Shown here: positions 34,031 to 45,240 of the stretch, in pieces | Layout of the letters: every line of letters begins with the position of its first letter | How positions within the stretch are numbered: position 1 is the first letter of the stretch | Assembly (NCBI GenBank): GCA_011033025.1 | Contig: WFMF01000608.1 | Span: 1-64,000 of the forward strand | Direction of reading: 5' to 3' | Length of the DNA: 64,000 nucleotides | From: Beroe forskalii | Lineage: Eukaryota; Ctenophora; Nuda; Beroida; Beroidae | Program-made: the position numbers and the translations under genes | Notes under the pieces: model-generated | What the model was told of the DNA's origin: nothing | Databases searched by the model: none | What the model saw: only the letters and a program-made list of their open reading frames with translations

Positions 34031-36094
34031 ACGGTTTTTGTAAAGCAAATATTTAATTCGAAAAGAATCCATATTACTTACATTATACCTAATGCAATAG
34101 ACCTATAATCCATGCCAGCCTTTGACCATTAACGGTCATCTAAAGATAATTTTGGCTCCAAAATGCACTCCAACACTGGTCGTCCTAAAGTCAATCATTC
34201 CTTACATTGACCCGAATTACGGTACAACTATTAATCGCCTTCGTTCATACATAAGGGTTTTACAGGGCCAGCTCCCTGATTTGGTTTAATTTTTGCCGGA
34301 TGCCATTTTTATTTTCTGGTTTGTTCTTAACTTTGATCTTTATGTTATGAGACTGCAATCCTCTTATTCTAAAATAAGTACCCTGTTCCCGATGGAACTG
34401 GGTTGCAATTCTATGAAGGGAAATGTCATGACTTCATGGGTGACAGCTAGCGTCGGACGTTCAATCGTACAAATATAACACAATCTAGTGCCCACCCAAA
34501 TAATTTATTTCAGCATTCGTGATTTTGTTCTGTAGATCCAAAGACATGCTAGCATATTAAATCGGTGTCGTGTGATTGATTAAAGGTCTTGCGGTTAAGT
34601 TATCGTCACTATCTTAACTTAAAGTAGTGCATTTTGACTGAGATGAAGAATAAAACGTTATCCATTTAATATTATCTGCGTTGATCAACACCTATAACAT
34701 TACGTTTCACAACGCTATAATATTCACAATAGTTGATTTAAATAGCTTTGCGAGGTGCTCTTGTTGCTTAGATGGTGCTGTAGATGTGTCAAATGTACGA
34801 GCATCTTATAGTAAGTCACTTTGATTTTGCATTTGCAGCATCATGTTTTCATATTGCATGACTTTGACTGACTTCCTTGCAAATATAACTGATGTTTTCG
34901 TCAATTTGATTTACATTTAGTTAGTTAGTTCAATTCATATTTAAAGTTTGATAATTTTGTGCGAGTTTCAATTTATTCTTTATTGAAGTGTAACTCTGTC
35001 AAAATTACCACTATCAATCAATCAGTTTAGATATTGATAAAACAATGGATTTTCTGAGAAATGAGCATGTGTAATTTAAAACGTATTTTTAATTCATTGA
35101 TTCTTTTAGCAAACTAATGACAAACTAAGAAATGCTCTAATGAAATTAACAAACTTATGCAAATTACCTACGATTGATATAGGCCGGCATAAATTGATTA
35201 TAAAAGCGTTCACAATAATTAGCAATCACGTATTAATATATTAGAGAAATAATCCTACTATTAACGCAAAATTTATCAAACCGTATCTAATAATAAAATC
35301 CACTACTAAACAGGAAATAGGGTACTCGAACTGGAGGACTTTTCAGGTCCACTGCGGACTCGAGTCAGAAAGTCCACCAGTTTCAGCACCCCACAAAATA
35401 ACCCTATAACGGAAAAAGGGCCACGTATAGTGAGAGGGCAGCAAGATAAGTAATAGGCAGGTTTTTCCTAACAACTAGAAGTAAGAGAATCCAGCGAGGC
35501 TTATCAGTGTAATTCGATATCGCATTTATGTTCTCGCATCACAGCGTAACACAAAGCCTTCCCATTGGTCAATCAACGTGAGGTTTCCCTGATTAGCGCA
35601 CCTGATTGGTTAAGGGGAGGAGGTCTTGGTCACATGACCCGCCCACGTGACCATAGATTTTGTGTGCGGGGGTCTGAAAATTCTTAAGTTTTGGGTGACC
35701 GAGGTTTTATGTAGCGCGATATATATTTTTGAAAATTGAATCAAGAGAAAAGTCGTGCTTGGTTTCAAAATCTTACCATAATCACCTGGTCTAGTATGGT
35801 CTGTGAGATGGAATGGACCGGTTCATCTCGAAATAATTGTGGTTCCTAATTCCGTAGATTTCACGGAATTATATTGTGTAAAATGTAAATTTTGGGTGTG
35901 ATGGATTAACTAATCTATGAAACTACTAATCAATACTCTCTATACAAATCTCTGGTTGAGTATTTCAGTAAATTGAGTAGGTAATGGTGATAAACACGTG
36001 CGCTGAACAGCAAACGCGGATAATTGTAATTCAACGAATAGGAAAAGTAGGGCAGGGCTTAAAACTTGTTTAGGCTAAAACCCCCCAAATCGAT
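34031..36094. other. Stretch without a supported gene
   Basis: Mostly AT-rich DNA. A 70-bp hairpin lies at 35320-35392 (ACTGGAGGACTTT against AAAGTCCACCAGT), and CCCACGTGACC occurs near 35642. No coding exon recognised. Confidence 0.45.
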
Positions 36095-36305
36095 ATATTA
36101 AACATAGACCCACGGCACACAGCTATCGAGGGATGTATCCGGTTATGGCCCGAGCCCGTAAGACGAGGGTCTAGACCAACATGGACCTGATCAGGCAAGT
36201 ATCTATGTATTACAGCCCCGAATAAAAACGTCAGACAATGAGATAATATCTGGATATTTCAAGTATCTATGTATTATAGGCCCGCATGAAAACGTCAGAT
36301 GATAA
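36095..36305. mobile_element. Dispersed short element, family D, copy 1
   Basis: It shares ordered blocks with copies at about 45097-45240 and 47445-47650: ATAGAC, CTATCG, GAGGGATGTAT, CGAGGGTCTAGACCAAC and AAAACGTCAGA. Within this copy the 3' block (AAGTATCTATGTATTA... AAAACGTCAGA) is itself duplicated at 36197 and 36261. It lies immediately 5' of the GPCR start at 36344. Confidence 0.6.
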
Positions 36306-36343
36306 GATAAAAGCTAGGTATTTCACAGCCTACCATTTCATAG

Positions 36344-38214
36344 ATGGAGATGTTTGAGGAAGTGTTCCTCTTCTGGCTGATGGTCCTCATGTCAGGCTTC
36401 GGATGTGTTGCTAACATCGCTTCTCTGACCAGCCTCCTGCTGAGCTCCCAATGCCACACCAGCCGGAGAATGACCAAAGCTCTCATGCTCTTCTGTCTCC
36501 TTGCCATTACAGGTGAAGCCTGGAAGAGTGGAGTGGCTTAGGGAGAACTTTTTACTGTTAAATGCATTATGGAAGCAGCAGAAAGCGGGTGTAGTTAAAA
36601 ATCAAGCGAATTTGCTTTTACTAGTTTTTGAAAATTATTTTTGAATCATTGAAGATTTACAGGATAATTGATACAAACTTCAAAGATCTTAACTATGGAC
36701 ACAGGAAAGTACTGCATTATCACTAAATTTTACTTTCGTTTCAGATTTGATTTTCTGCGCGTTTGTGAGTGCCCCAACTGCAGTCGCTCTGAAACTGGGA
36801 CGGGGAGCCTTGGGATCTTATTGTAACTTCCTTACAGTACTTTCCAGGTAAAAATAATTCGATACTAAGCCGATAATAGTGGTAGGTATTCAACATAATG
36901 AGCAAATTTAACAAAATTTTCATTCTAATTTCGACAAATAGATTAATTATCAACTTCACAATCAGACTCTGATTAGAAACATACAGTTAAGTTGACATTA
37001 CGTCTGAAACCATTTAAAAATGAACTATTGCTATCATTCTTTTAGGTGGTTGCTGTATTTTCAAGCCCTGTTACTCGTGACAATTGGGATCGATAGAGCG
37101 TACCTGTCATTTCGACCCCTGCAGTATACAAAGTACAGTTCACGCAAAACCTTCCTGCTTTTCATCATTTTAGGTGAGATATGCCACTATTTAGATGTGG
37201 CTTCATGCCGAAATTTATTCCCATTGTGCTATCTTACAAGTAGCAAATGTCATGGAATATCACATAATATGTGTAATAAGAGAATAAGGATGGATCATTA
37301 TTTGATTTCAGCACTTAATTATCCGAATTAGTAAATTAGCGGTCGGCAGGGGCATTTCAAAGACAGGTTATGTTTCTATCTTGTCTTCGCTCGTGAATGC
37401 ACGCAAGGATGCACTGAGGCATGCTGATATTTGTACTTTTGTAGAATACAGCTAAACAACAACAGATGACTCCAGTTTTTTCAGTTTGTTACGAAGTAAT
37501 CAGCCAAAAATTCAGAATTATATCAACACTTCAACACCTAACAATCTTTCAGGTGTATCACTGACAGGACTGATTTCCCTACCGAAACTCTACCTCCAAG
37601 TCTTCTCCTTTCAACAAATTCATCGGGCAGTGCGTTCTCTTCGGTTACAAAGACCAGTCCGGGCTGTCAATAATCCTCAACGCCCTCGACAAAGTGGTCG
37701 GTTTCGGGGGTATCATCGCCCTCATCATCTGCAACACCATCGTTATCTTCAAAGCCCGTAACCTACACATCCAACGGTCCACCCTGCTGCGAGCCCACAA
37801 ACTCACCATTGTAGCAGTAGCTGTCATGGGGGTGTTCATCATCTCAGTCCTCCCCTACCTGACCATAAAGATCATCTACCACGTTGACAAGGAGCGGATG
37901 CAGCAACCCATGAGCCAGTGGTTCCGGAGGGCAGTGATCAGCGCCTACTATCTGATGCATGTCAGCAGCACTATAAACCCTGTTCTGTATGTGCTGCAAG
38001 GGGTGTGGGGGTGTCAGGGCTGAGGAAACTCAGGGCTTCTCTAGTTCAGATGGACTCCCCGAACATGGGACTAGCAGGGACCTTCAGACGATCTACTCAT
38101 CACAGCAGGAGGGTGAACAGTACGGTGACAACCCTGAGTGTGGCTCACTGTTTGGGATGTCTATCTCAACCAAAGTGCAGGGTGAGACAGCATGAAACAA
38201 TAAGGTTAAGATGA
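36344..38214 (+). pseudogene. Class A (rhodopsin-like) GPCR, plus copy, with two frameshifts
   Basis: Seven-transmembrane receptor at the plasma membrane, ligand unknown. Exons: 36344-36512 (TM1, MEMFEEVFLFWLMVLMSGFG), 36745-36847 (TM2, ITDLIFCAFVSAP; Cys of SYCNF), 37046-37173 (TM3, GIDRAYLSF, so DRA replaces DRY), and 37553 to about 38214 (TM4 end to TM7). The last exon has LPYL in TM6 and NPVLYVL in TM7. Phases are consistent and the first three exons equal those of the minus-strand paralogue in length (169/103/128). Two single-base breaks interrupt the last exon: an extra T in a T run at 37609-37611 and a missing G (or two extra) in the G run near 38008. Without them the frame aligns to the paralogue throughout, including a tail motif FRRSTHHSRRVN. 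It may be a recent pseudogene or may reflect homopolymer sequencing errors. Confidence 0.8.
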
Positions 38215-39285
38215 GGTGTCGGTCCAGGGAACACTTCTTAGGGTCGTCAGGGGACATTCAGCTGCACAGCTTCCGGGATAGGAGGGAGTCTCCGTCCGAT
38301 CAGAGCAACTGTAGAACACCGAGAACTTCAAGCTGTGTGTGTTAGATCTACTAATGAATGGGGGATCAAACATAAACCCCAGCACAGGACCTCCCGCTAG
38401 GAGATCCCAATCGCCAGGGATACTGTGGATGAGAACGAGCCCCCAGCGGTGTGTTAGATCGCACTGTCGACAATGTTTCATGTGGGATACTATGAGGCTT
38501 GAAAAGCTTTTATCTATAGATATGATATTAAAGGATACTCATGAAGTCTCCTTTTTCTGTGATTCAATGGAAATCCTATGGACAGTTCTAACAGATCTGC
38601 CGATTCATCTTGAATCATATAAATTGCAATATGCATTGAACTTTTAAAATGCTATTTTATCAAAGGACATGCTGTTTCATGTTACAATAACAAACTTTGT
38701 TGTAATTTTAAACATGATATAATCCATTCTTTATTATTTATCTAAATTCTAACTCAAACTGATATTGATTGAAGGTTTCTGACCATGTCAAGGTTCGAGC
38801 TCTTTCCATCAGCCTTCCACTCGGTTCTGACGACCGTGGGGCGTCGGGTGCTCCTTTAGCAAATACTAATAGATACGTTCTCAAGTTTTATTCATTCATT
38901 TGATGTTCTGGTGATGATTTATCGCTTAGACTTCGTGTTTTAATTCAGTTTCAATTGCATCTTACAAAAAGTTTGCGCGCGCCACTATATGTATACGGTA
39001 GTTTTAGACGGATCATCGTATATCATATATCGATAATTTCCATAAACCAAAAAAGGATTTGGTTTTCTTGGTCCGCGGCGGTTTTACGGCGTTCTTTACT
39101 GCAAAACCTATGAAATGGGAAAGAACGCGACGGTTTAAACTGCTGCAACGTCACTTCGAAATGTAGAGCATTCAAGAAACTATAACATAAATCTGTTCTT
39201 CGTTTTATTTTTTTTCCAACCGACAAAGGCAACGCCACTGTAATTATCGAAACAAAAAAAATAATTAAATTAATGATCACTTATA
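38215..39285. other. Region 3' of the plus GPCR
   Basis: The first 250 bp are more GC-rich than the rest and keep long open frames on both strands, probably receptor 3' UTR or a longer tail. Beyond 38500 it is AT-rich and featureless. Confidence 0.4.
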
Positions 39286-39288
39286 TTT

Positions 39289-39470
39289 TTTCATCCTCCG
39301 ACCATATCCAGACCGTCACCAAGAAGGTCCACAACGTCCTCGAAAAGCTACTGAAACAGACGCAGAATCCAGATGGCCCCAACTCTACAGTCAACCTAAG
39401 ATCCACAAGGCTGGAGCGGGAGCCCCATGCGCCCTGTGGTTAGCTTCTAGTAGAAGCCCTTCACAACCAG
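39289..39470 (+). mobile_element. Penelope-like reverse transcriptase fragment
   Basis: In shifting frames it encodes LYSQPKIHKAG followed, in another frame, by PMRPVVSF. The order [LY]xxPKIHKxG...RPxVS is typical of the reverse transcriptase of Penelope-like elements. Only about 180 bp survive, with at least one frameshift, so this is a dead fragment. A family A MITE starts 20 bp downstream. Confidence 0.6.
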
Positions 39471-39488
39471 CTCTCCCACATTCTTACA

Positions 39489-39693
39489 ATGGTAGTTCGA
39501 ACTGCAGTCAGTAGTGTGCGCGTCTTTTGTGTGCGCGGCGTTAGTTTGCGCGGTGCATAGATATATAGATAACATGTCTGTAAGCCGCGAAAACTTACGC
39601 CGCGCACAAAAAAGACGCTTCTTCTTCTGCATCACCGCCCTCTTGTCACAACACCAGTACTGTACACAAAAGACGCGCACACTGCAGTCAGAA
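39489..39693. mobile_element. Foldback MITE, family A, copy 4
   Basis: Left end GGTAGTTCGAACTGCAGTC; inner arms TGTGCGCGGCGTTAGTTTGC and AAACTTACGCCGCGCACAAA; right end GCGCACACTGCAGTCAGAAC. It is longer than the other copies because of an insertion near 39625-39665. Confidence 0.75.
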
Positions 39694-40571
39694 CCACCTC
39701 CGCTCCTAGCTCTCTAGGCCGGACTACCCCACTTTAGTTCGATATTGCTTTCCTCTCTCAACCACTCCTACTCCTACCTAACCTATACCACTCATCACTT
39801 GACCTCAGATCCCTTTACACCTCTGGAGTGACAAGTGCTTACTGTCTAGCAATACAGGGTTGGTAATAAGTCGGCAGCCCACACATTGTGGCACATTGTT
39901 TGTCAGGCGTTGCCTGACCCCCTCGCGCGCGCCACGACTCGCAGACAAGGTAAAGGCATCAAACATTCATTCGAATGCTAGAATTCAGCAGATAGTTCTT
40001 ACTCGCTTCTGGCGGATGTCGGTGGTCCCCTCTCGGTGCAGCTGCTAGCAGAGAAAAGGGTAACAGAGATTGAATAACAAGCCCTCTTCACCTCTTCGAA
40101 CCCACAGTCCTAATGCCATTTCGTTGACGGCGGCCTTGGCGCCTTCAGAGACTCAGACAGTAAACAAACGCTCAAATGTCATGCTCCACATGTCGGTAGT
40201 AAGATAGTGGAATTATGGGCTTTATTTAATGCTTAATATCTAACAACATCTGAAATTTCTTGATGACTTTATGTTTGTTTTCAATACAGTTTTGATAATA
40301 TAAGAACTATGCCCTATCAACTGATCAATGGTTGCACAATTTAGGCTACTGTTTTTTTTTAAAAGCAATTAATTACAGCAGATGACAACATAATAATAAT
40401 TCATACGATAAGGTTCAACAGGAAATCCACTAAATATCTGTCAGAAAGAATAAAACACATACTTTGGTATGTAAACAGTTCAGGGCGGCCGGATGGCATC
40501 TCCAGACAACAATATATCCGATAAACCGTATACAAATCTCACGATCATAATGGGGAATTCCTATTTCCTCA
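39694..40571. other. Intergenic stretch between convergent GPCR genes
   Basis: It includes the 3' flank of the minus-strand receptor. The 62-codon frame at 39860-40048 has no family support. Confidence 0.45.
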
Positions 40572-43500
40572 TCACAGTGCTTGAAGAGAAAACTGACAAC
40601 TTGACACCACATGAATTTCACTATTACTTCCTATCCCAATAGAGGAAGAGCCCTGAATAACCGCCCTGTTGTCAACAGGATAGTTCGTATTAACTTGCGA
40701 GAACCTCGAGTGATCCCTGTAACTGACTCTGAAAGTACTGACAACAGTCTGGAAGCCTGTCTCGAAGCACCCTGCGCTCTCCTTCCCTCGCGCTCCTCTC
40801 CCCTGCAGAACGTACAGCACCGGGTTCACTGTCGAGCTGATATGCATGAGGTAATACGAACTGAACACCAGACGTTTCAGCCAAGGGTTCATGGGCGGGG
40901 CCATCAGTCGTCTGTTGACATGGAAGACTATCTTGACGATGAAGTAAGGGAGTATGGACAACACGAAGACACACATGACGGCAATGGCCAGCACGGTGAG
41001 TTTCTGAGGGGTCTTCTTTGAGGTGTTCATCATGCGTTTCTGCCTTGCTCGGTTAGCAAACACCACCATGGTGTTACAGCAGAGCAGGAGAATCATTCCC
41101 CCGAAGCCGAACACCTTGTCAGCAGTGTTGAGGGCTATGGCACCCAGCGAGCTGGGGTCTTTGAAACCCAGGAGAATGCACTGTCCGAGCTTTCCATTGA
41201 AGTGGAAGTACTGGATGCTGAGCTTGGGCAGGGATATCAACCCGGTAACTACGATTCCTGGAGTGGTACAGAGCGTCATTTAGAGTTCAATTTCATCTTT
41301 CAGCACAGATCTCTCAGCAAGCAGCATATCGACGTAATGTACATGATCTCGCCTTATTAAACCTTCAATCTTAAAAATGGGCCGGAAGATATTACTACAA
41401 AAGAACATTACAGCACAGGTTTCAGCAATAGGAACATTGATCTCTATATTGAGTCCCCACAGATTTTCATTATTGATTGGAAATAATAAAGATTTTCAAA
41501 ATCACCCCTGAAGCGTTGACACCAGTTTGAAGCAGTTTGAAGGCTCTGCAAGCGATTACTATACAGCTGATGTCTACAAACCGCATAAATTTTACAAATA
41601 CCTGGTCATAGCTTATTTTAATAGTCTCAAAGCACCCTTACCACTTACGCCCACGCTAATAAATGCGTCGAAAATCGGATAATAATCCGTCGACATCGAT
41701 AACCAGAAAAAATTCCATCTATCCTATCTATCCTATTCTGTCTTATGCTATCCTTTGCTATCGTACCGAGGACATCCCGGGGGATCCAAATGCAACGGAG
41801 TGGAACTTGGAAGCTGTGTGCAGTTGTGCGATGTTTAACTCCAAAACTCTTCTAATGCAAATGCACCATAAATAAGCCGATATTTTAACCGAGGCCTCAA
41901 GTCGGACATGATTAGCATTTTCAGCAAAATAAATATCGATAAAATCTAATTACCAGTCATGCAACAAGCTATTTAACAGCAATAAATGAGTTTAAACGTT
42001 CATTTTGATGAAAATTCATGTAACTAAATTCCTTACCATCAAATTGCTAACACATCAACTGTCCTTGACTATAAAGTTTAGTTATAACCTAAGTTCTGCA
42101 GAATTTAATTTCGAAATCTTTCATCCTCAATACTTAGCTGACAGAAGGAAAACATGGTTAGCGTATCCTGAGAGATATATTAACTCTAGTTCAGACTTCG
42201 ATGTCAGCTCTAGTTCCCTAATTGGGTGTCTGAGTTGCTATCTTGTATTTCTTAACTACATAAACTATAAATCCACTATAAATGTATGGGATTTATAGCA
42301 ACTATTTAGACAATAGAAAATATAAACTGGAGACTGGAGATGTCGCGGTTTAAATGGTTAAACACCGTCACAAGTACACCGTAAACTGCTCAGCTACATT
42401 CAGCGATTTGTTCTTTGATCCAGCTAATATTTTATCACACAAACAATATAATGACTTTTCATTGCGCGCATACAAAAACATACAGCAGTAGATTAAGAAT
42501 CACAATTAATTTTCTATTTTTCTCTTCTTTTTACTTTTTCATAATTTGTTTTCTTTCTTATCTTTTTTACAACAGGTCCTAAATTTCACAACACTACTTT
42601 ATATAATCAAATTTGAGAACTGATGGAGATTCATATTTGCAACATTGCAACATTTTAAGACCTCCTTAGAACGCAGCTTAAGTTTGTCGCAAAAAGGTTC
42701 GGTACGATTGCGCGGCTCAACATATTTCGATTTTCAGCATAAAATTACATTTAAATATCGAAATATACACAAACGAACAGCTCTTACCAAAGAAGGTGTA
42801 GATGAGAGCTCGGCCGGTGTTGCACTGCTTCCTGTACCGGAGTGGCTTGATGGAGAGGTAGGCCCTGTCACACCCGATAGTCACCAGCAGAATGGTCTGG
42901 TAGTACAGCAGCCACCTGGTGGAGGGGGGGGGGGGAGTGTCATGCTTTTTACATTACCAGTGATGATATCTTTTCAATCATAAAGATTCAAGATATTTGA
43001 ATCAAAGTATTGTACAGGTCTTCTCTGTCGGGTGTCCTGGTGAGCTTGTGAACTGGGGTATGAAGATGGCAGGGGAACATCCCTGTTACAAATTATCTAT
43101 TAACATACGTATCATTCCCCGGCACTTATTTACCTTGATATGACGCTGTGCAAGTTACAATACGATCCAAGAGCCTCCTTCCCCATTTTGATTGCCATCG
43201 TCATAGGGGCACTAACAAATGTGCAGAACAGGAAGTCTGAAAAAAACAAAAGTTGACGAATTTGAAAGAGGTGCGTATTACTTATAACGGGGCGAAGAAA
43301 ATATCAATTCAATCAATTCATAACAGGCACACACAACTGAATTAACCGGGTTAATGTAACTGGGGTAATATTGGGAAAAGAGTGGGGTAAAAATTGTTGT
43401 GGGCAAAACACTGGTCATTACTGGATTGGATCATAACTGAATTTAAACGATCGAGAGAAGCTCACAAATTTAAGAAACAGCTTTGGCAACTTAGACTGAC

Positions 43501-44002
43501 ATACATGATATAAATCACGCACTTCTAATCCTGCAATGCCCTGGAGTGTTTGCTCCACCTGACATTAATCCTGTGTAAGTTGAAGCAAACACTGGGACTT
43601 GCTGGATCAAAATTCAAAACTGGGGTAAAGTGATGAACGCGGGGAACGGACAGTTCATCTCAGGACACTTTATCTCGCAATATGTCAGCTCTACGCAAAG
43701 GTAAAGGTCTGGGTTAGGGTAAGGGTTTGGGTTATGGTTAGGGTCAGGATGAAGTGTCCTGAGATGAGATGTCGCCCACCGATGAACGCAGAGGTCAAAA
43801 CTGGGTAAGGTGATGAACGCTGAGGTCACGCACCTGTAAGAGAAAGCAGGCAGAAGAGAGACACGGCTTTCGTCATCCGGCGACGTTGCCGGAAGTTGAT
43901 TGTCAGCTTGAAGAGGGAAGCGGAGTTGGCGGCCAGCCCAAACGTAGTCATGAACACCATCAGCAGGAACAAAAACGTACTCTCGGAGTCCATCGTGGTC
44001 AT
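40572..44002 (-). CDS. Class A (rhodopsin-like) GPCR, minus copy, intact
   Basis: Plasma-membrane receptor of unknown ligand. Exons: 43834-44002 (TM1; start MTTMDSESTFLFLLMVFMTT, then NSASLFKL and RRMTKA), 43134-43236 (TM2, DFLFCTFVSAP; SYCNL), 42788-42915 (TM3, WLLYYQTILLVTIGCDRAYL, a DRA variant of DRY; KPLRY) and 40572-41257 (TM4 end to TM7, then tail). All donors and acceptors are GT-AG and the phases join (1, 2, 1). The last exon carries TGLISLPKL, the extracellular-loop Cys (LGQC), TM5, KLTVLAIAVMCVFVLSILPY (TM6) and STVNPVLYVLQ (TM7 NPxxY variant). The Ser/Thr-rich tail is about 70 residues. About 360 residues in total, a normal small class A size. Family-level subtype not recognised. 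Confidence 0.88.
41258..42787. other. Third intron of the minus GPCR
   Basis: 1.5 kb, AT-rich, no nested gene seen. The 97- and 70-codon frames lack supporting features. Confidence 0.5.
42916..42940 (-). repeat. Poly-C acceptor tract
   Basis: The acceptor of the TM3 exon follows an uninterrupted run of about 12 C on the coding strand (plus strand GGAGGGGGGG...). Such a pure homopolymer is an unusual polypyrimidine tract and prone to length change. Confidence 0.8.
43690..43752. repeat. Degenerate TTAGGG-like interstitial repeat
   Basis: GGGTTAGGGTAAGGGTTTGG then GTTATGGTTAGGGTCAGG: about six telomere-like hexamers with errors, in the first intron of the minus GPCR. Beside it the phrase GGTGATGAACGC(T/A)GAGGTCA occurs repeatedly (near 43632, 43782, 43811), up to the donor. 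Confidence 0.6.
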
Positions 44003-45095
44003 GGGAACTATATATCAATGATAGGTGTTTGAAGAATTTCAGAAAATCATAACTGGCCAATATAATTGAGTATTAATATTTACTGAAATAAATACAATTT
44101 CAATGAATTGGTAATGATTTAAAGGCGCGAATTTTCGGAAATTGAAAAGCAAAAGGAAATTGAAGAACAATAAAAGAACTGCTGGTTAAAATAGTAGCAC
44201 GTTGAAAGCAGAGAAATTCATTTGACCTAATTTGACTAAATGACTTAAAGGTTTACACGCGGTAGGTAACACGCTATACCAATTATAAAAAGAATATCTG
44301 AATTCCACAGGAGCTTTAAAAATAGCCAGGATCACTTAATTTAAAGGGAACTTGGAACTCAAATTAAAGACATAAGGATCTGGAACTCCTAAACGAAAGT
44401 CTCACTTTAATTCAGTGTTTTACGAATATTTAATGGATTGAAATTCACTGACTTCCTCTCTCTAATTGCATTTGGATAGTACCAGTCATTACTTCATGCG
44501 GCCTGAAACTATGTACTGACTGCGCCAGAAAATGCAACATCTAATGAAAAATTTAAATTTCCAGTTTACGCAATGTAGAGGCTAAACTCCGTGTACTGAG
44601 TACATAAATTCTGAATTTTTTCCACTTTTTAGATAATGTCACGTGACCAAGCCGGCACAATTAAAATGTGCCCAGAATAGTAGTTCAACAAATCGTCGTA
44701 TGAATCTAGCGATAATGAAAGTTGAGTTAGAGTTAGACCAGCAAAATGCAACAATATGAATTTTTAGAGCTTTTAATCGATATAACTAAGTCAATAGTCA
44801 TGTAACATTGAAAATGAAATTGAGTGATATTATTTTCGAAACCATTCAAGACATGCCTGTCACAGACTGATTATAAACAGCAGCTATAACATCCTCTCAA
44901 GATTTAAATCTTGAGAGTTCGTCTGATTTTAGAAACAGCATAAAATTCTCTGCTAATAAACGGCGTATTATAGGTAACCTACCGGTCCATTAGACACAGA
45001 CTAATTAGCACATGAGTTAATGTAAACAAGTGCACCCTGGGTGGTCGACATCATACTGATTAATTCAAATTCGAGACCAAGCAACTAAATACTTA
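44003..45095. other. 5' flank of the minus GPCR
   Basis: AT-rich. It contains one TCACGTGACC box at about 44639. No exon recognised. Confidence 0.45.
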
Positions 45096-45096
45096 A

Positions 45097-45240
45097 ATAC
45101 ATAGACACGCGCCTATCGTGCCCATTTTGGGATACTTCCAGATTAAGGCGAGGGTATCTAGATACCCTCGCCAATCTAGCTCGATCAATGTCAACCCGAT
45201 TATAGGCAAGATTAGCCAATGAAAACGTCAGAGGGTGAGT
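45097..45240. mobile_element. Dispersed short element, family D, copy 2
   Basis: Begins ATAGACACGCGCCTATCGTG, has GATACTT and GGCGAGGGTATCTAGATACC, and ends ATGAAAACGTCAGAGGGTGAG. Same block order as the copies at 36.1 and 47.4 kb. It contains a perfect short palindrome GGGTATCTAGATACCC. Confidence 0.6.

Noticed and set aside
40611..41021. 136-codon plus-strand frame
   Set aside because: It is the antisense shadow of the last exon of the minus GPCR.
43614..44060. 148-codon minus frame over the TM1 exon
   Set aside because: It is a different frame from the receptor; the family frame and donor at 43834 explain the exon.
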